Below, in pieces: positions 49,253-60,810 of a stretch of DNA of 64,000 bases. The first letter of the stretch is position 1; each line of letters opens with the position of its first letter. Origin of the DNA: Rotaria macrura (lineage: Eukaryota; Rotifera; Eurotatoria; Philodinida; Philodinidae); the NCBI GenBank assembly GCA_900239685.1, contig OENT01000961.1:1-64000 (forward strand). The letters run 5' to 3'. The notes under the pieces were generated by a model. It had not been told where the DNA came from. It made no database searches and was given only the letters and a program-made list of their open reading frames with translations. The translations under genes were made by a program, and so were the position numbers.

Positions 49253-52200
49253 CAAGCATATATTCTTCGAAAAAATATTTTAAGTTTCTACCAAATGGAC
49301 AAATCAATGTCTTGTTTTCGTCATTTTCATTCTTGAACAATATTGTTTTCTTCGTATACGCCTCTAAAAAATATGATTTTTATGAATGACAAATTTTGTA
49401 GCTCAGTGATGGAATAAACTGTTTGAGTTGAAAACTCAAATGTATGGATGAGGCTCTCAAACGAGTGTCGTCTATAAAAAGTATTTCTTCTCATTCTTCA
49501 AGATGAGAAAATATGCTATAGGCAAGATTCAGATGGATTATCAGTCATACCAAAAAGTTACCTTTCATTCATAACGATATATCAAATGGAGGACGTACGT
49601 TCCTTTCCTTTGACTGAGATTTTATACGATAGGTATGTTTTACTATCATTTCTTTCATCATAGACTTGTGTCAAGTTGTTCGTTTTTGAACTTTTTCGTG
49701 AATTACAAAGTAGATCGCGAAAAATTTTGGCTAGATTCAACGGTTCAATCTGAATTGATGTTAGAATTTTCATCGAGATTCGGATCTAAAAAACTTTCTT
49801 TCCAAAAAACAGTCCTTCACATACTACCTTGTCACGTGTAGAAACGAAAATTATCATTTCGGAATGATACAAAATACTACAATGAACAGTTTTTGCTATT
49901 TTAAATCGATTTCGAGGTTTTCGATACATTATTAGAACCTGATCCCGATTGTATATTCATATTGTGTCGCGTCGCTAGCGACAAATACACCGATTTCATT
50001 ATGGTGAGATGTCGATCGATTCGAAATTCTTTGAAAATAAACTACTTAAAATGAAGGTTGGTGTTTTCTTTATTTGGTGTGATATCTCCAACGTTCACTT
50101 TTTTATAGATAATTTCCCTAAGCTGAGCCGCACCGTGCCACATTTTTTAGTAACAGCAAGAGTAATCGATCATTCATGTGACATAGAAAAATTCTGTTTA
50201 GGAAAGATCACTCTTCCTTTCATATAAGTATTTTAATTACCTGATGTAACTTTACTATAAAATGGTTTTTGTTCATATTTTGAGGACTGGAATGGACGGT
50301 ATCAGCACTCGTTTTAGAACATGTTTCAAAAACACGTAAAATTCTCAGGGAGTCACTGAACTCTCTGAGAAATCCCTAAGGAGCCTCCGAATTTCAGGGC
50401 GTTCAGCAGAAGAAGTCAGTGTTTGTTTCTAAGTCATCGTTTGAAAGTGAGATAATATTTGATCTGCAGGTCTCATCTACTGAGATGAGACCTGCTGACG
50501 AAATTGGGTAAAAATTTCTTTTAAAAAGATGAGAAATTTTTCTGAAAAAATGAATTTCACCTCACAATGGTTAATCAAAAAAGAGTATTTTGAATAAATC
50601 GATTTTATTGCAGCTGAAAAGGAATTTCTTTAAAAATCTGTAAATTTATTATGGAGTGTCTCCCAATTTTTTGAGAACTTAGGAATTTTTCTGGACTCGT
50701 GATCTAGCTAAAGAAAGAAGCTGATACATTTCTTAAGGCTTTAGCACATGTGAGGCATTCGCAAGCCGCATAAAAAGTCACCCCCTAATTACTCCCGAGA
50801 AGCTTCTTGTCGTGAGTTCATGGGATTTGTTAAAAAATTCTCGACTAGTGTCACTGAAGAAAGGTAGAGCAGTAGTTTACGTCATCTACTTAGACAGTAC
50901 TGAAATTTTATTTCAATGGACTTTCGACAAAAAAAAAACACAACATAAAAGAAATGGTTCATTCGTGATTTGAACCACACGGTAGATAACTGTTTTTGGG
51001 ATCAATGTTCTTTGTTTTAAATTATCGAAACATTACGAGCAGTTGAATTGTTTTTGTTTTTCTTCTGATTGTAAGTCTAAGAAAGTAAAAATTCATTATT
51101 GTGTCAAGAAATTAACAATTTTCTGTAGGGCTATAGTGGAACTCATCTCATTGCTATAGACTTTTTGTGGGATATCGACACAACTAGATGATCTGATCCA
51201 CCATCTCGATATTCACAACAATACCCGATTGTAATCATGGGTAAGATTTTACTTTACTCAAAAATGTACGCATCAAATGTATGTGTACTGAGAATAAGAA
51301 AAATATCACACATACGCACTTACTGTGAACCATTTTGCACATTGTATTTTTGTAGAGTCAACCCTTAGAGAAGCATTTAAAAGTATAGGATGAATATGAA
51401 GGGTGGTCGAAATTTTAGCATAAACAAAATTTTGCTCGTTCTGTTTCAATATCGAGCTCTTCAACAGCCATTGGATTCTGCGTACTCGATAATAGTATCC
51501 TATCGGTTAGTCATTTTCTTCCACTTGAAAATGTTTCGAATACACAGCAGGAGGAAACCTGTTGAAAGAGTAATTATGTCAGATCGATCACATTTCAAAT
51601 GATCGAAGGTTCGATCAAACAAATAGTAAAGAAATATATGGAAGCGAAATTTACAAGCGTGGTCATAAAAGTAAATCTAACATCGCAACAATGCCAATCG
51701 TTAAAACGAATTTAGATTATTCTTTACAATTTTCTTTCACCTATACGTAACTGCTTTACTAGAATTAATCTATGTTTGAAATACGTATATCAGTGATTAT
51801 AAAATAAGCTTTTTATATGTACCGTGGAATTTAAGCAAAATCTTTTTTTCCTTCAATAAAAAAGCACTGTTGGTTCCATTTTTTTATTTAAAACAAATAG
51901 TGAATGGCATGACGATGAAAAGCAGGTCTTCTCTTCATTCATAATCACAACCATATAAAACAGAAGAAAATAAATTCAAAAGAGTGAGATATACCTATAA
52001 AATATAAGAAGAGAATACTGTTGTTCTCGTTTTGTTGTTCACTCTTGATCTGAACATAGCACTCTTAGCTGGCCCATGAACTTGTGTGCATGAAATTTCT
52101 AATTTATTTCGAGGCTATACTCTTTTCTTTCGTCATCGACGACTATGAAACTTATTATGTATACAGCTCTTTCAACTGAATCGCATTGAATAGAGTGTCA

Positions 52201-55200
52201 ACAGCGTCCGAAATACTTGTTAATATGTATAAAGAAAAGACAACAAATACATCCGTAGTGAATAAAAAAATTCACGCTTAATCTTATTCTACAAATGTGA
52301 GTGATACTATCGACGCAATAAAATCCAAGGTGAATATTTTGATTTGATGTAATTGATTATTTTTCTCGGTAAAAATTTACACTGCAATGATAAGAAGAGT
52401 GTGTCTCATAAGAAACAAATACAAAGATGACACGACTATGTGATAAATTCACTTTTCCAGTATCATATTTTAAAACTCTATTGAGCAGCATGTTGTTATG
52501 TAAATTTCAACTTAAAAATCATCATATCTGAATGTAATAAAACAATCTAGCGATAAAAAATACTCGAGGCATTAAATCCTAAGTAACAGATCGAATTCAA
52601 TAGCATCTCTAATAAATAACACAACAGATCACAGAGACGAAGATCAGCAGTGTAAATCTATTTGCATCTGGTTTTTATTATTGTAATTGAATACAAATCT
52701 TATTGAAGTTTCGAATATGCACCAAATGAAAGAAGAAAAGCGTAAAACATCTCAACGCAGATCGATCAAATGACAAGGTGAACTATATTTCGTACAAAAC
52801 CTTCTGGATCTCGTAGGATGACTAACGATAGGTGTGATGTTTTATATGAATTTTCTTCAGTCTATGAAAGAAGTAAAATGACACCTGTTTTTAATAGATC
52901 ACTTGTTCTTTAAAAGAAAAATGTTGAAGAAAAACGTTTGGTCATGGCAACATCTTGCCATTTTAAATATACTGTATTGTCGGCACTATAAACTCCATCG
53001 TTTTTCTTCGTTGAAGCTGTTCTGATCACATTATATCTCAATATTTTCTTCGCTGCTTCAATCTGCCGTATCCAATAAAGCATCAATTTTAAATCTCAAT
53101 TTCCATTCGCACTTTGTATCTATTCACTGATATCCTTGAGTTAGTCATAGGTTTTTGCGCAATAATAATCTATAAATTATTATTGAGGAATCCTTATAAA
53201 GTTATTTGTCCATTTAAATCATTGGAATTGAATATCACAAATTGGAGTAAAATAGGAGCAGTATACGGCATAGATTCTCTACTTCATGTTCCTAGAAGGA
53301 ATTACTTAACAGAAAGATAGAGAACTGTTATTCAAATAGGATAGATTAAAAAAACCAGTGAAATCTTAACATTTTTATATGTAAATCATAAGGTTTTTTA
53401 TCTGCGAAGCCGTGATTAAATAGAAAATGAATACTGTTCATAGAGGTTCAGTTTTGTGCTAATAAGGAATTGAAGACCTATAGTACACATCTCTATTTAT
53501 GATAGTTCTTAGCTGCGAAGATTCAAATCACACGAAAAGATCGTTATTAAGTGGAAACTCTTGAATAAGACGTTTTAATTTCATAGTAAATCTCACTCCT
53601 AATAGTTTGAAATCAATTCAATATAGAGTTAACGCAATCTGAAAACATGTCCTTGCAAAATCAAAACGTTAGATTATTGGTAACTCTCGCGAGATGTGAA
53701 CGTATCACCTAAATTCTACATAAAATTATTCGTCAGTAGTATGAATGTATTCACTTGTGTGATAAAACAAGCTCATATCTGAGTTGGTGGAGCCTAAGTA
53801 TGGAGAACAATTATTACGGGAAGCACATTCACTACGTAAATCAAAAAAGAAAATACTACGACATAAAAAAAAGTTTTAAAAGGTTTTGGGATGATTATCT
53901 CTAAGAAACATGCTTTCGATCGATTGAACCTGTACCAACTCCGTATGGCATACCACACTATTGACAAACGATAGATAAGTTTTCAAGATTTTTTTGCGTG
54001 GCTGCAAGAAAACATCGATAAGTTTCGTGTCGAAATAGGTGTAAAACCGCAAGAGATTTTCGACGCATTGCAGTAGAGCTCTAATTTAGTTGTCCATATT
54101 GAACATGAATGGTTCTGTTTTCGTTTTTAGACATTAATTCCGAAGTAATCGTATGTTTACAGACCGCCTTGCATCCAATTACGTTTTATTATATTTCGAA
54201 GATCTTGATATCCTGTGAACAATCGTTGTAATAACAGAGGAAGAGTTTCTTGGTTTTGGAATCGTTTAGTAATTTCACAAAAGGATTTCTGAAACTATAA
54301 CTCTCTTCTAAGCGTTCACTTTATCGTACAAGATCTTACATGCTTTTGTATACAGAAGGTGTTTCTTGAAGTACATATGAGTGGTCATGCAAACATTTGT
54401 AAGGGTTCGGTGAAGTTATAGTTCGAGTATTTTGAGACATATTTGAGTTTTTATCAAGATTCTGTTCACTTTTTCATATTTGAATCATTCATTTTGATCT
54501 GACCGCACGTACTAAAGTTGATCGTTTAATATTTTGTTTTAGCTTATTTCTAATAGATTTCATGAAAGAGTATGAAAACAATGGTGCTGAAGAGATCTTG
54601 TGAATATTTCTTGCGTGACTTCGTAATATTTTTCTACGATTGTTCATGATCAATGCTTGTTAAACTGTGATCGTTCTTCGTACTGAAACTTCAGGATTCG
54701 TTCAAACTGTTACTATTTTATTGGTATACTTTCATCGTTATTACATGTTTAAATTCTATAAAATATATTCGTTGCTCTTTATAGGCGAATAAGTGAAACA
54801 GAAACCGCATATTCGAATTTTCTCAATAAATTTATCTCATATTCATTTTTTTAGCATTGTTTTAGTTAACAATTGATTTAATTAATAAAATATTTATAAG
54901 AAGAGTAATTAACATTGAAGTTCTATCAAAAATTAGAAAGTTTTCGATACAATAATTTCATCCTAAATAATTAGATGAAGATTTTGGTCGAATCTATCAC
55001 TTTTTATATGATAATTATTTTATGCATGAGTATTTTGACATCTGCGACGGATGGATTGAAAACATTCAAGCCTTACCGAATAATTATATTTTCCCATGAA
55101 CTTATAATTAATCTTTCATGAACATATGAACATTGAGAAACGGAATTACTCAATCAATTTTCAAACTTTTCACTACTTAGTTTTTCCTAGTGTTATAAAC

Positions 55201-55615
55201 GTGGTCACTATATAAAAGTGTGTATCAAAAATAAAGCCAATATATAAATATCATTAAATTGTATTGTAAATGTAATTGCTTTTTCAAATGAGCATAAGTT
55301 AAATCTTTATTTCAAGCTTCAGAATAGTAGAATAACGAAGAAGTGAAAGAATCGGAATTAGAAAGAATGGCAATAATCACAGCAATTCTTCGTATAAAGA
55401 AGGCGTATTCATATAGATCGATAATAATAACGATATACCGTATTCGAAAATATTCAAAAGAATGAATACGATGAAAATAAAAATGATCACGGTCATTATC
55501 AATGTTAGCTGACCGTGAAAGAATGAAAACGATAGAACAAACAATTTGTGATTATCGAAAAGAGTAGAAATAAACATACATGAACATAGTTTTAAAAACA
55601 GAGAAATCCATAAGC
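49253..55615. other. Long intergenic stretch, no supported gene
   Basis: About 6.4 kb of AT-rich sequence. Short frames at 50009-50227, 51390-51602 and 53114-53320 have no domains or splice framework. The only notable structure is the perfect hairpin at 50466-50495. The hydrophobic 80-codon minus frame at 55377-55619, overlapping the Fringe-like stop by ATGA, is more likely 3' untranslated sequence. Confidence 0.5.
50466..50495. repeat. Perfect 13-bp hairpin
   Basis: GCAGGTCTCATCT, a four-base loop (ACTG), then the exact reverse complement. It is richer in G+C than the surrounding sequence. Not followed by a T tract, and no nearby gene explains it. It could be a tiny foldback insertion or a structured RNA element. 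Confidence 0.7.
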
Positions 55616-56533
55616 TCATATATTAAAAATATGCTTTTGTATTCTTGTTTGGCAATCTTCAAGTTGGGTAAAGAGAAGGTAGTGAAGTGAACGCATGTGA
55701 AATGGATCGATATTTATAGGAAATAAACGTGGAAGAAATCGAGGCAATACTTGATTTCGTTTAAAGCCAAATGTTATTTGTTCACGGAATGACTTGATAA
55801 ATGCATGTTTATTGTGGAATAAAGAACCATCGAGATGAGAATGAAATCGCTCATTCTTGGTCAATGTTATATTAAGATAATTACTTATGAGAAAGCCAAG
55901 ATAAATATCATCGGGATAAAATTCTCTAGTACAACCAGCAATAAATTTTGAACTATTTCTTGTATGAAACTCGAGCATTTGAAGAAGACTTTTTGATAGA
56001 CAAACTCCTGCACCGAGTGTTGCGAACCAAAAATTATATGGATAAGGATTTTTTTTTCGTTTAAATGTTGTATTCCATGAATTACGTCCAATATAGTATG
56101 GCCGATGAGGATCAAGTGTCGATAGGTATTCGCGAAGATTGCTAACATGTGCATACTGATCATCATCGAAATGACAATACCAATCGTAATTTGATTCATA
56201 GCGATGATAAAGAATAAAATCATGTGTTGTTTGGCAGCATATAGATTGTACCGAATACAAACTCGGTCCGCATGTTGTTTTCGTTTCTATAACATGACTT
56301 CGATCGAAATTCGGTATAGAAATATCACTAACGAAAAAGACATGTTCAGAAACGAGTGGAATCCATGTTTGAAGAAGATAAATGAGACGACTTGAATGAT
56401 ATTTCGAACATGTTCGAACAACGTACATTACGCGAACATCAGATTGTTTCAATTGTCGTGAATGAAGTGCTAAACAAGAATAATCAGTGTAATGCACAAG
56501 CATACACAATAAGACAAATATGATTATAAACAT
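55616..56533 (-). CDS. Fringe-like GT31 glycosyltransferase
   Basis: An open frame of 305 residues from the ATG at 56533. A hydrophobic signal-anchor (MFIIIFVLLCMLVHYT, 1-16) starts a lumenal domain with Fringe-family features. These are VRTCSKYH (39-46), the LLQTWIP segment (53-59), a Cys cluster (SICCQ, 97-101), DWYCHFDDDQY (117-127, DDD at 123-125 for Mn/UDP-sugar binding), FWFATLGAGVCLSK (168-181), YPDD (206-209) with the likely catalytic Asp, and FHSHLD (230-235). Fringe enzymes add N-acetylglucosamine beta-1,3 to O-fucose on EGF repeats in the Golgi; acceptor choice here is inferred. The frame stays open upstream for another 148 codons (to 56977) but that part lacks Fringe similarity. 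An acceptor-like AACTATCAG nine bases before this ATG argues for starting at 56533. The length is near that of compact Fringe proteins. Confidence 0.85.
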   Translation of the reverse strand: MFIIIFVLLCMLVHYTDYSCLALHSRQLKQSDVRVMYVVRTCSKYHSSRLIYLLQTWIPLVSEHVFFVSDISIPNFDRSHVIETKTTCGPSLYSVQSICCQTTHDFILYHRYESNYDWYCHFDDDQYAHVSNLREYLSTLDPHRPYYIGRNSWNTTFKRKKNPYPYNFWFATLGAGVCLSKSLLQMLEFHTRNSSKFIAGCTREFYPDDIYLGFLISNYLNITLTKNERFHSHLDGSLFHNKHAFIKSFREQITFGFKRNQVLPRFLPRLFPINIDPFHMRSLHYLLFTQLEDCQTRIQKHIFNI

Positions 56534-57296
56534 CTTTAATGACTGATAGTTGAAGAAACGTATTTCCAGCAGACGACAGCGATGAACTCTACCATTGAAA
56601 TGATGGCATAATTTTTTTCCAATTTTACCATTATTTACTAAAATTAAGTTATCGTGTTCAATCCTATAATAAATTAAGATTAATTTCTTGTAAGAAGCAC
56701 GACTAAGCTCGACTAGAAGTGAATTGAGCTGCAAAAATGGTGATGAATTGGGAAATGAATCCACTGTCTGAATAGTTTGTACATAGAAGAGACATTCGAA
56801 ATTATGTTTTATTACAAAGAGTTGTACTTTAGCTTGAAATAGATTTTTAAAGCAATCACCTATGTGTTGCACATGACTTTCTCTACTCTGATGACCTACA
56901 GAAGTGAGTGTACCATATGTATAATGGTAGGATGTAAGTTGCACATGGTATATATGTAACATATGAAAGAAAAACAAGAGAGCATTCTATCATATAATCC
57001 TTGTATCTTAAGTATATAGTTTTGTGGAATTCAGATATATCACAGCGTTATTTACTGTTTATTCTAATGATTATAAGAAGAAAAATGTTAAATTAAGAAA
57101 ATCTGAACAACGAAAATTAGGGCACCCATCAGAGAAAGATGGTGCGGGAAAATTTGTAATATTACATTTTCTATATTTTCTATTACCATCATAAAGCAAT
57201 AGATATGTGAGTTTCACATTTTAGTCGCAACGAGGCTGCGCTAAGGAGTTTTTCATGTGGAAGTGGGAAATATACTCTGCAGAAATTTGCAACCGA

Positions 57297-57309
57297 CCCC
57301 CCCCCCCCC
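57297..57309. repeat. Homopolymer C tract next to CA repeat
   Basis: Thirteen consecutive C, closely followed by CCACCACACACACA. The true length is uncertain because such runs are error-prone. Confidence 0.85.
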
Positions 57310-58954
57310 TCGCCACCACACACACAAATAGTGGTAAGTGTCTTCTGAAGAATATAAAGGATTATGTACTACCAGGATCTATTTCGAATCCATAGGGTGG
57401 TTTTTCTCATTGCTTTCTACAGTATAATGTAAGCAATGATGAGGAATCTACTCCACAACAGACAGAAAACGACCAGTTTTTGTGGATTGGCTACAGCTGC
57501 TACTTCATGTTTCATACTTGAATCTCGCAGCGATATCATTCGTGGTCATGAGTTTTAATATTAACTATATCGACTCGTACATTATTAATCTTTGTTTTTG
57601 TGAATCACGATTTGAAAAGAGTGTTTAATTGTATAAAGGAGGAAATTTTCATTCCATATCCTCTTTCATGAAAAATTGGGACGGTGAATATTCTTGATAA
57701 CTAATTAATAGAAATGGCTCGGACAGCATAAATTATGCAGTATAACATTTTCGTTGTTGCAAACACCTGTGCCAATTATTGTAAAACTTGAACCATCCGA
57801 AAATTGAGCTTCTGAAAATTATCGAAATCCGTTTCGATTGGATTGCAATGGTCTGATCGAGATAATGAAATTGCTGATCGTCAGTAGTTTTTAATGTTGA
57901 TGATTCCATTAAATCAAACACGAATCTCAATAATAGGCAAAAATAAATCCAACATTTATGTTTTTCAATGATTAATCACTGTCCTCTACGAACAATGACA
58001 GGAGATATTGGTAAACTGCAGGAAAGATCTTAAATCAATAGCATCTCATACCAAATATCTAAACTACTTTCTTTTAGTATAAATCTAAAGAATGAGGTGA
58101 TGAGTGAGCAGCATAAGAGTTCAAAAATATGTCTCACAAGACCATTTTCATTTGATTCATCACAATATCAAGATTATCTTTTCACGTTTGTATCCTCTAC
58201 GGATTACTCTAATTTTTTTCTTAAATGGAGCATTCTCAATTTTTTTCTGCTGTAAGTACTTGCATGAATTACAACTTACTGAATGATCTCGGTAATTGCA
58301 ATCTATTCCAAGTTTGATGCTGATGCGAGGTAAACATGAAAAATCTAAAATTCAAAGCCATTTCATCCTTTCGACTTACCTGTCTCGCATTGCTTCTGTC
58401 AATACGTAGATGGTTACGTTTTTGATAGCAAATAATGCAATATAAGTTATGTAGGTGATAAGCATATATGCAAATTGAATAATTCTCATTTTCAATGTCA
58501 TATATCAACAGCAGCAGTTTCTTCTAAACGAAACTGATTTAACAATTGTACAATGGCTACATACTGACGGTATATCTATTATTGAGCGAATTTCTCCAAG
58601 TCAAAGTATGATATCACATCTGTACTGTAATTCTAAAAAGTAACACTTGTTCTTATCTCTCTTGATAATATTATTATGCAACGAAGTATACAAATGCACA
58701 AAAATGGATCAATGAAAGTATCATAATAACCAGAATACTGATTTCATATAACAAGTTGATTCTCCATGAGCAATCTTACACGTAAAGCACAACGCGGGTC
58801 AAATCACTGATTCCTGAATCGATGGATACAACAGCTTATATCGATGCATCTTGATAACAGTGTATTTTATATACATTACTAGATTAATTGAGGAGACGGC
58901 ATAGCTTGTAACAACGCATTGCTTCTTGCAGAGACCTGTGGGACAAACTTTTGA

Positions 58955-58975
58955 TTGTCCCGAATCCCGTTGGTC
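58955..58975 (+). repeat. Direct repeat of GAATCCCGTT type, copy 1
   Basis: TTGTCCCGAATCCCGTTGG and two further bases match 60790-60810 at 19 of 21. Just upstream, GGGACAAA forms an inverted partner (GGGACAA...TTGTCCC), so the unit can fold. The same arrangement is present at copy 2. Confidence 0.55.
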
Positions 58976-59187
58976 TCGTTGGACAAAAAAATGTTTAGAT
59001 GTTGTATCGTTCCGCTAAAGAAAACAAGACACTTTTTCTACAGAATCAATAGAAAAACAGAGGAATAAAAAATTGGTCGATACGAAAATAGATCGAGAAA
59101 TATAAGACTAAAGTTAATTTTTTTTATTAAAAATAGAAACTGATACTCTCAAGGCGAAATGCGAATTAATAATCAGGGTGTGTCCAT

Positions 59188-59233
59188 GTGGGTGTGACTG
59201 AAAGTTGCGTAGATCGAAGATCTACACCCACAC
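59188..59233. repeat. Interrupted hairpin GTGGGTGT / ACACCCAC
   Basis: The inner stem GTAGATC-GAA-GATCTAC (59209-59225) is flanked by GTGGGTGT (59188-59195) and ACCCACAC (59226-59233). A 13-base bulge lies on the left side. The pairing is GC-rich for this region. Confidence 0.6.
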
Positions 59234-60789
59234 CGTTTGTTGAGCTCAAATAAATGTATAAATGTTGATATTCGAGAAAAATAATGCTCTCCCGTTTAAA
59301 TAGCATATTAGCTCTTTATGTAGCTTATCAAGAATGTTTTGATCCAATCAATAATAGATTAGCAAAATTCAGTTTATTGTGAAAAATTTTATTCAGCATC
59401 AATAAGGTCATTTAAAGTAGTATATGTCTACAACAATTTCCCATATATCAGATAAATATGTGCTCTTTTTATGTCAGTAATTTTTCTATGATTGTTTGAA
59501 ATTTCTTTTTTTATTATTTAACTTATTAGTAGCTATCAAATGCGAGTTTTAGAAGATTATTCTCTTTTAATTTAGCTCGAATATTTTTCATGTCAATTAA
59601 TTTTCGTATCGATAACTTTTTGTATCGCACAATTAACGTCGATCAATTTTTGTATCCAGCAATAAATGTCATTCAATATTGATAGATCAGGAAAAAGCAT
59701 ACGTTTACACATAGATAAATTAATTATTTATTAATTCCCCCTTCCCCCAACCCTCAGAATTCGGAGTTTTCGTCAGAAAAATGATAAACGAGATAAATGT
59801 ATTTTCGAGTTCCTTGAAGTGTGTAGATTAAACATCAATACAACTTTCAGATTTTTTTTCTCCTAAAATGCGGATTTTATGGTAAAAAAAATTTGACCTT
59901 CCGCCCCCTTTCAAAAAAAATTACCACAGATTGTTTTAGAGTTTTCTCAAGATTTGGGTTTGACGAGGCATCTCCAAGACTTTTCTATTAGAACAACAGA
60001 TAAAGCAAATTTTTTTTGACTGAAAGCTGGCACTTAAAGCTAGTGAAGCTCGTGGCCGCTTTTTTCATAAAGATTTCAGATGAAAGAAAAAATGCTCTAC
60101 TTTTAATAAATTGAGCTATTTTTTGGAAAATTGAAAATTTTTGAAATTCGTGTAAACCTCCAGAGAGATGAAAGAAGAAATTAAAAAAAGGGACACGAGT
60201 GTCACTTGTCCTAAGTGTCTTCTATAAAATAAAAAACAAAGAATAAAATTTGTTAATTGTTTTTGACAGAATTTCGTTGGAGATTCGTAAAGCCCTAAAA
60301 TTAGACATACGTGCATATGAAAATTATCATAACTGCCTCAAACAAAGCGATAGAAGGCTGCATTTTTTTTCTATACCTGGCTCATTAGTACTATTATGTT
60401 TATAAAGTTTCAACATGATACCATGTCGTAGTGCGAAGTTTGAATTTTGAGGGGTAGGGTTTTTAGAGAAATATGCGAGTTTGCAAGAAATTTATCTTTC
60501 AGTTGTTGAAGAGGGCAAAAAACAAATTGCATATGTTTAACTGCAATTGATTCAACGCTTTCTGTAACGCCAAATAACAAAATTTTATTGACAACGGGAA
60601 GTCAAGAACTAGATGAAGATTTCTCTGAGCAAGATAATGATGATGAACACTTTTAAGCATATGTTTCAATATTTCTTCTTTTCTGTTGTTCATATAAACA
60701 TTCAGATGTTTGTAATGAAAAGAAAGTTTCGAATGCTTAACAGGTTTAGACATAGATATTTTAGAATTCGGGACATTATTTTTTTCGTT

Positions 60790-60810
60790 TTGTTCCGAAT
60801 CCCGTTTGTC
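60790..60810 (+). repeat. Direct repeat of GAATCCCGTT type, copy 2
   Basis: TTGTTCCGAATCCCGTTTG and two more bases, in the same orientation as copy 1. It is preceded by GGGACA (near 60769) and followed by CCAGCGGGATGAGACAAA and TGGGAC. The two copies bracket about 1.8 kb with several C-rich patches. Confidence 0.55.

Noticed and set aside
50935..51000. tRNA-like T-arm (GTGGTTCAAATCAC on the minus strand)
   Set aside because: The stem does not pair as a five-base T-stem, and no D-arm, anticodon arm or acceptor stem fits around it.
55377..55619. 80-codon hydrophobic minus-strand frame overlapping the Fringe-like stop by ATGA
   Set aside because: An ATGA overlap suggests a bacterial operon, but this is a eukaryotic gene. 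The translation is low-complexity T-rich hydrophobic sequence with no domain, so it is best read as 3' untranslated DNA.
55885..56395. Alternative frames within the Fringe-like gene
   Set aside because: They are out of frame with the DDD and HSHL motifs and have no independent support.
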